Shown here: positions 18,901 to 25,599 of the stretch, piece after piece | How the letters are laid out: each line of letters starts with the position of its first letter | Position numbering within the stretch: the first letter of the stretch is position 1 | Origin: JAAYBG01 sp964411675 | Lineage (GTDB): Bacteria; Bacillota_I; Bacilli_A; ML615J-28; CAG-698 | Assembly: GCA_964411675.1 (NCBI GenBank) | Contig: CAYPLR010000017.1 | Span: 1 to 35,311 of the forward strand | Direction of reading: 5' to 3' | Length of the DNA: 35,311 bases | The notes under the pieces: model-generated | What the model saw: the letters and a program-made list of their open reading frames with translations, nothing else | Database searches by the model: none | What the model was told of the DNA's origin: nothing | Made by a program: the position numbers and the translations under genes

Positions 18901-19420
18901 TTTGGTTCAATTTTTGTTGGACTTCTTCTTCTAACCATTTCGTTGTTGCAATTAAAGCTTCTTCATCTGAAATTCCACTTCCATAATCTCTTGATATGGT
19001 AAGTGTCATAACAGGTAACATATCTGGCGAGATTCGCATGATCATCGGTGAAGAAATACCTTCTTTAAAGTTGATTTGATCAAGAGACTCACGAATATCT
19101 AAAAAAGCGGTATCCATGTTCGTACCATCAACAAACGTAATCATTGACATTGCATAATGCTCTGACGAACTTGAGGTAATACTATCAAAATTGGTAATGC
19201 CACTAATACTACTTTCGATTTTTTTCGTTACTTCCACTTCTACTTCCTCAGGTGTTGCTCCAGTATAAGTAGTTACCACTACTGCATAAGGTAGATTCAC
19301 ATCAGGAAACAAACTAAGGCTCATTTTCGATAAAGAAAACACACCTAGAACTATCACGATTAAAGTCATCATGATAATGGAAATTGGTTTTTTTACACTA
19401 TATTCACTAATTGATTTCAT
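15923..19420 (-). CDS. RND family efflux transporter (SwrC/YerP/AcrB-like)
   Basis: 1165 aa, 12-segment RND architecture: N-terminal helix at 13-33, first large extracytoplasmic loop, helices 2-6 around 340-500, a further helix around 535, second loop, final helices 985-1150. Helix 4 has the proton-relay region GMLVDNSIVVIEN (Asp409, then Asn410 where AcrB has a second Asp; Asn is usual in Gram-positive SwrC-type pumps). The protein is about 100 residues longer than usual, mainly because of an extra segment around 775-925 in the second outer loop. No membrane-fusion or outer-membrane partner lies beside it, as expected for a single-membrane cell. ATG at 19420 follows GGAG. It is co-transcribed with the TetR repressor. 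Exported substrate unknown. Confidence 0.92.
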   Translation of the reverse strand: MKSISEYSVKKPISIIMMTLIVIVLGVFSLSKMSLSLFPDVNLPYAVVVTTYTGATPEEVEVEVTKKIESSISGITNFDSITSSSSEHYAMSMITFVDGTNMDTAFLDIRESLDQINFKEGISSPMIMRISPDMLPVMTLTISRDYGSGISDEEALIATTKWLEEEVQQKLNQTEGVADVSISGTADTVLKITLNDTALKELSLSNEQVLDKINRSNIEGLVGFSLDTDGIQMLYIGNKVEGLANLKEVPIFYDDVNDKIYVLEELAQIQLVNNDEASYSKINGKLGVIISIQKQSEYGITEVVKAINTTLEEIVENEETYPVTYQSILDQGKYINLAISTIVENILLGAILAVIVLLIFLRDLKATGIVAVSMPVSIVGTFALMYFTGVTLNVISMGGLALGVGMLVDNSIVVIENIYRMLSEGSSKKEAAIYGTKQVAAAITSSTLTTVAVFVPMFFMEGMIADVFRSMSLTVIYSLVASLLVAITVVPTASSHLLKEKKEYNQGKFGKKVFHVYEKTLDYTLKHKGLTIILVLALFVGSGLLAYSRGFTLMPKTDEGSISVTLTVDKKTEFANISKIADATTTQIMEEIDDLDIVSTQIGSSGILSSMMGGFGEAGSSVTYEISLKDDRIFSTTENLVKVRDIFTNFNYQVVNNEETIDIEVLEIEVSEASSINMAFGSQGIVIDIKGQNLQDMKKIASHISTIIHDVEGIEKIDDGISVGEPQLRVIVDPSLALKQGITSQDVKDSINLFYTSLGISSIVNSSTGVYYIVDGVEYEMTAEATGIVGATGIDYQMFLGMIALFDEGILTALNEAFEKEEIYPYAINPFLATETIALPGVFNPDNPQGFIYVNPMLEYKMEEGVYTFQEANKNVITIPGETPMTIVIYTPHEGYEMLTSAIKGHVYSESETNPTTIIQEDGFSTITTDGKNRVISVTAKYSEGVNKTTVASEVADKVNEYIETEEFLKQYNGIKVTFSGENETTMLAVEDLIYACLVGILLVYMIMAIQFQSLKSPLIVLSVIPLSFTGGFLACYLAGIELSIVAIIGLVMLVGIVVNNGIVLIDYINTLIDEGKSIKEAIITASKTRIRPIFMTSITTIFGVLPLAIGFGQGAEIMQPLAIAVVGGLTYATLLTLIVVPTIFGLSNNKKLKKELLENEGNER

Positions 19421-19434
19421 TGCTACTCCATTCT

Positions 19435-19450
19435 CCGACCGCTTGGTCGG
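19435..19450 (-). promoter_or_regulatory. Likely TetR operator upstream of the RND pump
   Basis: A perfect inverted repeat, CCGACC-N4-GGTCGG, lies about 3 to 18 nt after the expected transcription start and just before the pump ribosome site. The GC-rich arms stand out in AT-rich DNA. Position and the adjacent tetR gene support an operator; binding is inferred. Confidence 0.78.
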
Positions 19451-19459
19451 TTATAAAAA

Positions 19460-19488
19460 ATTATATAATATCAACCCTCAATTGTCAA
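19460..19488 (-). promoter_or_regulatory. Consensus sigma-A promoter of the RND-tetR operon
   Basis: Minus strand TTGACA (19488-19483), 17-nt spacer, TATAAT (19465-19460): a perfect match at both boxes. So strong a promoter fits a gene held off by a repressor. Confidence 0.88.
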
Positions 19489-19545
19489 TTATAATACGTC
19501 TTATTTGGGATGCTTCTTTCTACTTTCTTTAAATGATGATATTAA

Positions 19546-19574
19546 TTGATTTTTGATTTTTAAAATGTTATAAT
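19546..19574 (+). promoter_or_regulatory. Sigma-A promoter of the lipoprotein gene
   Basis: TTGATT (19546-19551), 17-nt spacer, TATAAT (19569-19574), 23 nt before the start codon. Confidence 0.8.
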
Positions 19575-19597
19575 TTTATTAGAAAGGAAGGATTATT

Positions 19598-20011
19598 ATG
19601 AAAACATTAAAATTTATTTCTGGATTATGTTTGGGTTTCGTATTACTATTTACGCTAACTGCTTGTGGAGCTTCCGCTTTTCCAAAAGTAAAAACATCAT
19701 TTGAGGAAGCGGGTTGGACTTATTCAGAGGAATTAGCTAATGCTTACAAAGATGCTGCTCAAAGTGATGAAGAGGGCGAAGAGGTCGTTGTTACTGTTCA
19801 TGCTTTTAAAAAAGATTTAATTAATTTTGCTATTGTTTTCGAATTCAAATCTACCAAAGAAATGGAAGAAGCAATCGAAAATAGTGCAACATTACAAGGA
19901 GCTTTAGAAGATGCTCAAAAATCGGAATTGGTAAATAAAAATTGTTTCTTATTACCAATTGGTATTACCATTGATGCCGATGAAATCATTCAAATCTTCC
20001 AAGGTAAATAA
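19598..20011 (+). CDS. Small lipoprotein of unknown function
   Basis: 137 aa. The N-terminus is a lipoprotein signal: Lys-containing start, hydrophobic core, lipobox LTAC with Cys23. The mature part is short, acidic and soluble, about 115 residues. I recognise no domain; the two-layer alternation of helices and strands is only suggestive. The start ATG follows AGAAAGGAAGG. It is a single-gene unit with its own promoter and a terminator at 20059-20086. Confidence 0.82.
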   Translation: MKTLKFISGLCLGFVLLFTLTACGASAFPKVKTSFEEAGWTYSEELANAYKDAAQSDEEGEEVVVTVHAFKKDLINFAIVFEFKSTKEMEEAIENSATLQGALEDAQKSELVNKNCFLLPIGITIDADEIIQIFQGK

Positions 20012-20023
20012 TTAAAAAATAAA

Positions 20024-20047
20024 AAACTACCTATTAAAAGGTAGTTT
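20024..20047 (-). terminator. Intrinsic terminator for the PTS_EIIC_2-type gene
   Basis: AAACTACC and GGTAGTTT pair around an 8-nt loop. Read on the minus strand it continues into TTTTTTATTTTTT, so it should stop transcripts coming from 21114. It lies on the lipoprotein side of the convergent intergenic region. Confidence 0.75.
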
Positions 20048-20058
20048 ACTATCAACTT

Positions 20059-20086
20059 AACCAGTTCTTATGAACTGGTTTTTTAT
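20059..20086 (+). terminator. Intrinsic terminator for the lipoprotein gene
   Basis: AACCAGTTC, loop TTAT, GAACTGGTT, followed by TTTTTA on the plus strand. The tail reaches the stop codon of the convergent gene. Confidence 0.82.
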
Positions 20087-21114
20087 ATTTTTAAATCTCC
20101 TGGCTTGATTAATTTGAATTTTCTAAATAGAATATCAACAATTAGTACAAGAACAATCGGTAAAACAAATTGTAAAATAGCTACAGCCCAATAAAACTCA
20201 GGGGTTGCTCCCATTGCTTCTAGGGTTCCAAATTGACCAACTAGACCACTGGTTCCCATTCCTGCACCTGTGCTAACACACTCTGTTTTAAAAACCAAGG
20301 TAGATAGGGGACCTAAAATCGCAGAAACAATGATGGTTGGTAGCCAAATAATTGGCTTTCGTAAAATATTCTTAAATTGAAGCATTGAGGTTCCAAAGGC
20401 AACCGATAAAACAATTCCAATATTATTATCTTTTCGTGACATAACAGCAAATCCTAACATTTGTACGCAACAGCCAACTACAGCTGCTCCACCAGCAATT
20501 CCACCAATACCGATAGCAATCGCAAGTGCTGCACTTGAAATTGGTGCAGTCAAGACCATTCCCATAACAACAGCAATGATAATTCCCATTAAGAATGGTT
20601 GTAATGTTGTTGCATTATCAACAAATACGCCTAGCGCTGTCATCATTTTAGCTACCGGGCCACCTACCAATAAAGCAAGGCCAAAAGCAACTATAGCAGA
20701 TAACAAAGGAACAATAATAATATCAACAGGGGTTTTCTTTCGTAAAATCAAATTTAAAATTTCAATAGAACCTACCGCACATAAATAAGCAACCATTGGA
20801 TCATTTGCAATTTTAGTAGCAATACCACCGCTAATACCAGCAGCGATTAATCTAAGTCCATCTAGTTTTAATGACCAAGCTACTCCAATACCAATACCGA
20901 TTCCCATAAAACTTTTTAAGATAGTAGCTAAATCTCTAATAGCTTGTAATCCACTGATAATTCCAATACGATCGATAATTACACCAATAATCAATGATGA
21001 AAACAGTCCAAACGCCATTCCATTCATTGTTTTAATTAAATAATCAAGAAACTTTTTCCCTTGCTTACTAACAAACGACCAAAATTTATTTTTTTCTTTT
21101 TCCACTTTTTCCAT
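20083..21114 (-). CDS. PTS_EIIC_2-type multi-pass membrane protein
   Basis: 343 aa, about nine to ten hydrophobic segments rich in Gly and Ala, with a charged N-terminus. The pattern (GIGIGVAWSLKLDGLRLIAAG, TAPISSAALAIAIGIGGIAGG, GTSGLVGQFGT) matches the PTS_EIIC_2 membrane family, annotated as phosphotransferase-system IIC-like. No EIIA, EIIB or sugar-metabolism genes are adjacent, so sugar transport by phosphorylation is uncertain. Single-gene unit with its own promoter. ATG follows AAGGTG. Confidence 0.78.
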   Translation of the reverse strand: MEKVEKEKNKFWSFVSKQGKKFLDYLIKTMNGMAFGLFSSLIIGVIIDRIGIISGLQAIRDLATILKSFMGIGIGIGVAWSLKLDGLRLIAAGISGGIATKIANDPMVAYLCAVGSIEILNLILRKKTPVDIIIVPLLSAIVAFGLALLVGGPVAKMMTALGVFVDNATTLQPFLMGIIIAVVMGMVLTAPISSAALAIAIGIGGIAGGAAVVGCCVQMLGFAVMSRKDNNIGIVLSVAFGTSMLQFKNILRKPIIWLPTIIVSAILGPLSTLVFKTECVSTGAGMGTSGLVGQFGTLEAMGATPEFYWAVAILQFVLPIVLVLIVDILFRKFKLIKPGDLKI

Positions 21115-21152
21115 ATTAGCACCTTCGATTCTTTAGGCTTATTTCTGAACCT

Positions 21153-21181
21153 ATTATATATCAGTTTTTTGGTAATGTAAA
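21153..21181 (-). promoter_or_regulatory. Sigma-A promoter of the PTS_EIIC_2-type gene
   Basis: Minus strand TTTACA (21181-21176), 17-nt spacer, TATAAT (21158-21153). Confidence 0.82.
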
Positions 21182-21242
21182 TATGAATGTAGTGATAACG
21201 ATATCTCTTATTTACAAAAGGTATTCATTTTTATTTTTATTA

Positions 21243-21251
21243 TGTTATAAT
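21243..21251 (+). promoter_or_regulatory. Extended -10 promoter of the HAD phosphatase gene
   Basis: TGTTATAAT ends 16 nt before the start codon, giving a very short leader. The -35 region is weak (TTCATT at 16 nt). Confidence 0.62.
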
Positions 21252-21267
21252 AGCGATAGGTGAAAAT

Positions 21268-22092
21268 ATGGAACAATTTTTAATATTATCAGATTTAGAT
21301 TCTACTCTATTAACAACAAAAAAGAAAATTCCTTATGCAACAATAAGATATATTAGAAATCTTGTACGAAAAGGTCATCTTTTTGTCATTGCTACAGGAA
21401 GACCCTTACAAGGGACTTTAAAGTATGTTCGAATGCTTAAAATAAATTGCCCTATTATTTGTGATAATGGAGCTAATATTTACATTCCAGAGGGAAAAAA
21501 CTTCACTCATATTACCAATCACATGAACAAGGAAGAAATCAAAGACTTTTTTTCACGAATTAATCCCTTCTTATTTAGTGGTTATGCTGGCAGTGACCAT
21601 TTTTTATATCTTGAGAACAAAAAATATGTTCCTTGGTGGATTGTCCATAACGATAAAAATTTAGACATTAGTCATAAAGAAGGAAAACTAAAAGACACCA
21701 TTTCTGAAGATATTCATATTACTTTCTTCCAAGTGATCAAAGAGGGATACGAACAAACAATAAACACCATCAAAGAATATAAAGACTTCATTCATGGCTA
21801 TTGGGGTGAAGAAAATGGGATTTGTACCTTTGTAGTAACTCATAAAAATGCTCGTAAAGGGATTGCAATGGATACTCTCATCAAAAAATATCAAATAAAT
21901 CCTACCAATACTATCGCCATCGGTGATGAGAACAATGATATTTCTATGATAGAAAAGGCTCATTATGGAGTTGCTATCAAAAATTGTACCGATGCTGTTA
22001 GTGAAGTCGCAAGTTATATGACTCCCTTTGATAACGATCATCAAGGTGTAAAAAAATTCTTAAAAGATTTTTTTAAAAACATACAAAAATAA
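21268..22092 (+). CDS. Cof-type HAD hydrolase (sugar or nucleotide phosphatase)
   Basis: 274 aa, the usual length for the Cof/IIB HAD subfamily. Motif I is DLDSTLL with Asp9 and Asp11; motif II lies in VIATGRP (about 47); the Lys of motif III is in NARKG (about 200); motif IV is GDENND (about 219). The cap domain spans about 85-190. Members dephosphorylate sugar phosphates, FMN or similar small molecules; the substrate here cannot be named. The start follows AGGTG. Single-gene unit, divergent from the PTS_EIIC_2-type gene and convergent with the MerR gene. Confidence 0.9.
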   Translation: MEQFLILSDLDSTLLTTKKKIPYATIRYIRNLVRKGHLFVIATGRPLQGTLKYVRMLKINCPIICDNGANIYIPEGKNFTHITNHMNKEEIKDFFSRINPFLFSGYAGSDHFLYLENKKYVPWWIVHNDKNLDISHKEGKLKDTISEDIHITFFQVIKEGYEQTINTIKEYKDFIHGYWGEENGICTFVVTHKNARKGIAMDTLIKKYQINPTNTIAIGDENNDISMIEKAHYGVAIKNCTDAVSEVASYMTPFDNDHQGVKKFLKDFFKNIQK

Positions 22093-22118
22093 AAAGCCGA
22101 TTTTCATCAGCTTTTTTT
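22091..22118 (+). terminator. Intrinsic terminator of the HAD gene
   Basis: AAAAGCCGAT, loop TTTC region, ATCAGCTTTT with one internal mismatch, then a U-run. The A-run of the 5' arm overlaps the stop codon; the element may also serve the convergent MerR gene. Confidence 0.72.
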
Positions 22119-22121
22119 GTT

Positions 22122-22931
22122 TTATTCTTTTCTCTTTGCAACTGGAAATTGAATTTCTGTTAACCAGTCCTCTTCGCTTTTCTTGTTCCACATACCATCG
22201 ATATACCATTCACGTGCAGGCCCAACAAATTGATAGTTATTTTCTTTAATCCAGTTCGTGATAAATGCATAAGCTTCTCCTAGGTTACGATAGCTTCCCC
22301 TATGAAGTACACTAGCTATGGTTATTGCTCTTACCACTTTAAACTTCACATTTTTACTTTCTTTACCCATTTTTTCTACTGCTTCTGCATACTCAACAGA
22401 AATCTCTGAATCCTTATATTCCTCATCTAAATAAACCATGTAGCAATAATTTGGCACAACCTTTTTCAATGTTGGATTATTAGCATCAAATTCTTTTTCA
22501 GTTTCTACAATAAATGGAGTAATAGCAGCGTGATTCTTAAGCTTTGCCTGGCGATAATAAACGATACATTCTGGTACTTCTTTGATTACAGTTTGATAAT
22601 TCATTGTTTTATTGTTCTCCTTCAACAAATAATTAATGTGAGTGATTTGTCTTGTTACTGTTTCGAGTTCAAGGATTGCTGACTTTTTTCTTTTTTCCAA
22701 AATAAGCTCTAAATTTTTCCCAGAAAGATACGCTTTAATATCGGCAAGAGAAACACCAATCTGTTTTAATGCAATAATCTTTGATAGGTCGTAAAGTTGT
22801 TCTGTTTCATAATAACGGTATGATGTATCTCTATCAATATAAACAGGTTTCAATAATCCTATTTCATCATAATATCGTAACATTTTAATGGTTACTCGCG
22901 CTATTTTAGAAAAATCACCAATCTTAATCAT
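22122..22931 (-). CDS. MerR family regulator with GyrI-like effector domain
   Basis: 269 aa. The N-terminal MerR winged helix is clear (IGDFSKIARVTIKMLRYYDE, then GLLKP and SYRYY). A dimerising coiled coil spans about 75-120. The C-terminal part (about 122-265) fits the GyrI-like / BltR-BmrR effector-binding fold, which binds bulky hydrophobic or cationic compounds. ATG at 22931 follows GAGGAAAG. Its promoter has the 19-nt spacer and dyad typical of MerR control, so it probably regulates itself. No transporter target lies directly beside it. Confidence 0.9.
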   Translation of the reverse strand: MIKIGDFSKIARVTIKMLRYYDEIGLLKPVYIDRDTSYRYYETEQLYDLSKIIALKQIGVSLADIKAYLSGKNLELILEKRKKSAILELETVTRQITHINYLLKENNKTMNYQTVIKEVPECIVYYRQAKLKNHAAITPFIVETEKEFDANNPTLKKVVPNYCYMVYLDEEYKDSEISVEYAEAVEKMGKESKNVKFKVVRAITIASVLHRGSYRNLGEAYAFITNWIKENNYQFVGPAREWYIDGMWNKKSEEDWLTEIQFPVAKRKE

Positions 22932-22953
22932 ACTCTTTCCTCACATCAAATAT

Positions 22954-22984
22954 AGTTTACAGTCTCCACTCACGGTAGAGTCAA
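22954..22984 (-). promoter_or_regulatory. MerR-type promoter with 19-nt spacer and dyad
   Basis: Minus strand TTGACT (22984-22979), 19-nt spacer, TAAACT (22959-22954). Between the boxes CTCTAC-CGTGA-GTGGAG forms a dyad with one mismatch (22964-22980). The overlong spacer with a central dyad is the known mark of promoters that MerR proteins untwist. The -35 box and dyad overlap the end of the Toprim-like gene. Confidence 0.85.
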
Positions 22985-23347
22985 GTCTTTTTTTTCATTA
23001 TTTAAAAGATGATTGAAATGCTTGTAAAAATAACGAAGGGTTGTATTATTTTTCGTTCCTTCTATCTTATCATAATACTTTAAAATTTCTAGCATAAATT
23101 GATAGCGACGAATTCCATAAGGCATCATCGCATTAAAATCTTCCTTTACNNNNNNNNNNNNNNNNNNNNNNNNNNNNNNNNNNNNNNNNNNNNNNNNNNN
23201 NNNNNNNNNNNNNNNNNNNNNNNNNNNNNNNNNNNNNNNNNNNNNNNNNGTATGGGAATACTCAATTATTCGTAGTTTATTGGAGTTGTTATAGTAGTGA
23301 CGAAAAAAACGTTCATCATCTTGCCCCTCAACAAAGATATATAACAT
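22970..23347 (-). CDS. Toprim-like protein paired with AAA ATPase (interrupted by assembly gap)
   Basis: The visible N-terminus is MLYIFVEGQDDERFFRHYY, whose VEGxDDxxF pattern fits a Toprim-like domain as in the DUF4276, DUF4435 or RloB families; the Glu and Asp residues would bind metal. About 60 C-terminal residues are visible after the gap. The ATG at 23347 is preferred over a GTG at 23356 because AGGTG lies 6 nt before it; it begins 1 nt after the ATPase stop. The gap hides the middle of the protein, so length, frame and the remaining Toprim motifs are unknown. Pairing with the upstream ATPase suggests a two-component nuclease, possibly antiphage. Confidence 0.62.
   Translation of the reverse strand: MLYIFVEGQDDERFFRHYYNNSNKLRIIEYSHXXXXXXXXXXXXXXXXXXXXXXXXXXXXXXXXXXVKEDFNAMMPYGIRRYQFMLEILKYYDKIEGTKNNTTLRYFYKHFNHLLNNEKKDLTLP
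23150..23249. other. Assembly gap (100 N) within the Toprim-like gene
   Basis: Exactly 100 consecutive N, a placeholder for unknown length. The catalytic DxD part of a Toprim fold would be expected here, so the family cannot be settled. Confidence 0.98.
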
Positions 23348-23348
23348 A

Positions 23349-24617
23349 CTAATCACCTAATAAATCTTGAATGAACAAATCATCAATTCCTAGTTCATTT
23401 TCTAAGAATACTTTTACATTCTCACTGCTATCAGGATAGATGATGGTCGTGAATCCATCTTGTTGTCTCTTCGCAAAAATAATTGCTTCGAGTGGACTAT
23501 GCTTTAATAATTCTGGATTGTGCGTTGTAATAATAACTTGTCGTTCGGTAGAAACCTCTTTTACCATTTCTAATAGCTTTCTTAATAGCTTTGGATGTAG
23601 ACTTCGTTCTGGTTCTTCTAAAGCAATGATTCCCGTTTGCTCATCAAAATATAGAGCAACGATAATGGTTAGCATAACAACCGTACCATCAGATAGATTA
23701 CTAGCATTTAAAAGGCGATTGCTATAGGTTTCTTGAACTACATATGATACTGATTTATCACTTCCTATTTCAAAATCAATTTTTTTGATAAAAGGAAGCG
23801 TATCAACAAGAATATTAAGTAATTTTTCTTCTTCGTTAGGTCGTTTTGTAATACTATAAAGAAGGTTAGCTAGATTTAACCCCTGTTCATCAAGAGACTT
23901 AAAGGAAGTTAATTGCGATGGTTTCTTTAATTCTTTTGGATTAAAGTCATAAATCTTCACAAAACTATTACAGTCAACAAATTCAGGAATCATAAATTGT
24001 AAACTTTTTATTGTAACATCATTGCTACTATGTAGAATTCTTAAAAAATAGGCGACATACTCTTGTAAGAAACATTGATCCTCTTGGATACTAGTTTTAA
24101 TTTCTTCACTAGCTTCCCCCACGTCAGCTTGAAAGCACACCTTGCTATCAATCTCATTATTTTTTCTGATGGTTATGGTGAAAAAACCCCTTTGCTTTCT
24201 TTGTGCATCATAGCAAAGGTATTTGATGGTTAACTCGTCGTTTACTACAGAGTAATCAAGATTATTTTCACTACTTTTGATTTCTAGTTCAAATAGCACT
24301 TGCTCTACTTGCAAATAGGTTAGGCTATCCTCTTTCTTTTTCATTATGATTTCCTGATCATGAAAATCAATGTCATAGTGTAATCGAGTTGTTTCTTTGC
24401 ACCCGATTGCTGTATTAACAAAAGAGGTAATACCTCCTATTCTTGAAATAGCTTCATCAAGCCCAAACTTCATTAAATTAGAAATAAATTTAAACAAACT
24501 AATGATATTTGATTTTCCACTAGCATTTCCACCCACTAATATAGAAAAATTGTGAAAGCAGATTTCCTGATTATGAAAGCTTTTAAAATTTCTAACCGAT
24601 ATCTTTGCTATTTTCAT
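23349..24617 (-). CDS. AAA ATPase, SMC/RecF-like (AAA_15/AAA_21 type)
   Basis: 422 aa. Starts with the classic IxxFKSF strand, Walker A GGNASGKS (29-36), then LDEAISRIGG. A long insertion in the middle replaces the SMC arm. The signature is NLSDGT (about 307), Walker B IIALEEPERSLHP (about 330) and the switch His is in ITTHNPELL (about 366). Such single-gene ABC-type ATPases usually act with a nuclease partner; here the Toprim-like gene follows after 1 nt. The layout recalls RloA/RloB and PARIS AriA/AriB pairs, but the match is by architecture only. It has its own promoter and an AGGAGG ribosome site. Confidence 0.85.
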   Translation of the reverse strand: MKIAKISVRNFKSFHNQEICFHNFSILVGGNASGKSNIISLFKFISNLMKFGLDEAISRIGGITSFVNTAIGCKETTRLHYDIDFHDQEIIMKKKEDSLTYLQVEQVLFELEIKSSENNLDYSVVNDELTIKYLCYDAQRKQRGFFTITIRKNNEIDSKVCFQADVGEASEEIKTSIQEDQCFLQEYVAYFLRILHSSNDVTIKSLQFMIPEFVDCNSFVKIYDFNPKELKKPSQLTSFKSLDEQGLNLANLLYSITKRPNEEEKLLNILVDTLPFIKKIDFEIGSDKSVSYVVQETYSNRLLNASNLSDGTVVMLTIIVALYFDEQTGIIALEEPERSLHPKLLRKLLEMVKEVSTERQVIITTHNPELLKHSPLEAIIFAKRQQDGFTTIIYPDSSENVKVFLENELGIDDLFIQDLLGD

Positions 24618-24641
24618 AATGTCCTCCTAGTTCCCATTATT

Positions 24642-24670
24642 AGTATAACACAATTCTTGTCATCGAGCAA
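24642..24670 (-). promoter_or_regulatory. Sigma-A promoter of the ATPase-Toprim pair
   Basis: Minus strand TTGCTC (24670-24665), 17-nt spacer ending in TGT, TATACT (24647-24642), so an extended -10 is also present. Confidence 0.75.
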
Positions 24671-24681
24671 TTTGTTCACAA

Positions 24682-24704
24682 AACCCCCGTCAGTAACGGG
24701 GGTT
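24682..24704 (-). terminator. Intrinsic terminator of the ktrB-ktrA-DUF1295 operon
   Basis: AACCCCCGT and ACGGGGGTT form a strong GC stem with a 5-nt loop. On the minus strand it is followed by only TTTTG; on the plus strand by ATTTTTTT, so it may work in both directions. It starts 7 nt after the DUF1295 stop. Confidence 0.78.
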
Positions 24705-24710
24705 ATTTTT

Positions 24711-25595
24711 TTAACTTTTACGAGCAAAAGGAAGTAACATCCTTGTCTCTGCAACATATTCATCATAGCCTTCTTTATATCTTTTTAATCGATTCTCAGC
24801 CATAGGAATGCTAATGAATAAAAACATAAGGGTGTTTAATAGAGGACCTATGAAGAGGAAAGGATTATTTACGAGTCCAGTAGCGATGAAAACTCCCCAC
24901 CACATCATAATTTCTCCTAAGTAATTAGGATGACGGGAATATTTCCACAATCCTGTCGTAATATATTTGTTTTTATTATTTGGGTCACGACGAAATGCCT
25001 GCATTTGGCAATCGGATCTCCATTGAATAAAAATAGCAATCAAAGATATACTACATCCTAAGATAACGAGTGCTGTTTTTCCAAAAGAATCAAGGATATT
25101 AGTACCAAAGCCTCCTTCTAGAAAAAGGATAATGGGTAGTATAACACCATAAACAATAAGGGTTGGAAACAAATGGATTCCAAGAAAGTTAATCAAAGGA
25201 TAGATTTTTCCGCTTTTTTCCTTCAACATGGAATAACGCCAATCTTGATGATTCAAGTTTTTGAAAGTGACAAACCAATTATAGGTTAATCGAATTGCCC
25301 ATAGGGTAATGGTAAGTAGAACAATCATACTACCAAAAGAAAAATCATTATTCGTAATCATCAATGCTCCTATTATAAAAGGGGGTGCTACGCTCCAATA
25401 AGGATCATATAAAGAAGCATTTTGAAATAAGCAACCAATTACATAAACAATGATAGTAGCCATGATATCCGCGATTAAAATTTTTGCCCACAATTCTTGA
25501 TAAGGGACAAGTTTAAATGTAATCATCGCACCAATAGCAGCAATGATATAGGTAAGTAGGATAATGACTACGCTTAATTTTTTACTATTCCGCAT
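24711..25595 (-). CDS. DUF1295 / steroid 5-alpha-reductase-like membrane protein
   Basis: 294 aa with about seven to eight hydrophobic segments. The C-terminal part carries the family signature LWKYSRHPNYLGEIMMWWG (about 216-234), shared with DUF1295, isoprenylcysteine methyltransferases and steroid 5-alpha-reductases, where it binds the cofactor. Enzymes of this group act on lipid-like substrates in the membrane; the one here is unknown. It starts 4 nt after ktrA with only a weak ribosome site, and is the last gene of that operon. The pairing with potassium uptake has no clear metabolic reason. Confidence 0.85.
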   Translation of the reverse strand: MRNSKKLSVVIILLTYIIAAIGAMITFKLVPYQELWAKILIADIMATIIVYVIGCLFQNASLYDPYWSVAPPFIIGALMITNNDFSFGSMIVLLTITLWAIRLTYNWFVTFKNLNHQDWRYSMLKEKSGKIYPLINFLGIHLFPTLIVYGVILPIILFLEGGFGTNILDSFGKTALVILGCSISLIAIFIQWRSDCQMQAFRRDPNNKNKYITTGLWKYSRHPNYLGEIMMWWGVFIATGLVNNPFLFIGPLLNTLMFLFISIPMAENRLKRYKEGYDEYVAETRMLLPFARKS

Positions 25596-25599
25596 CGTT

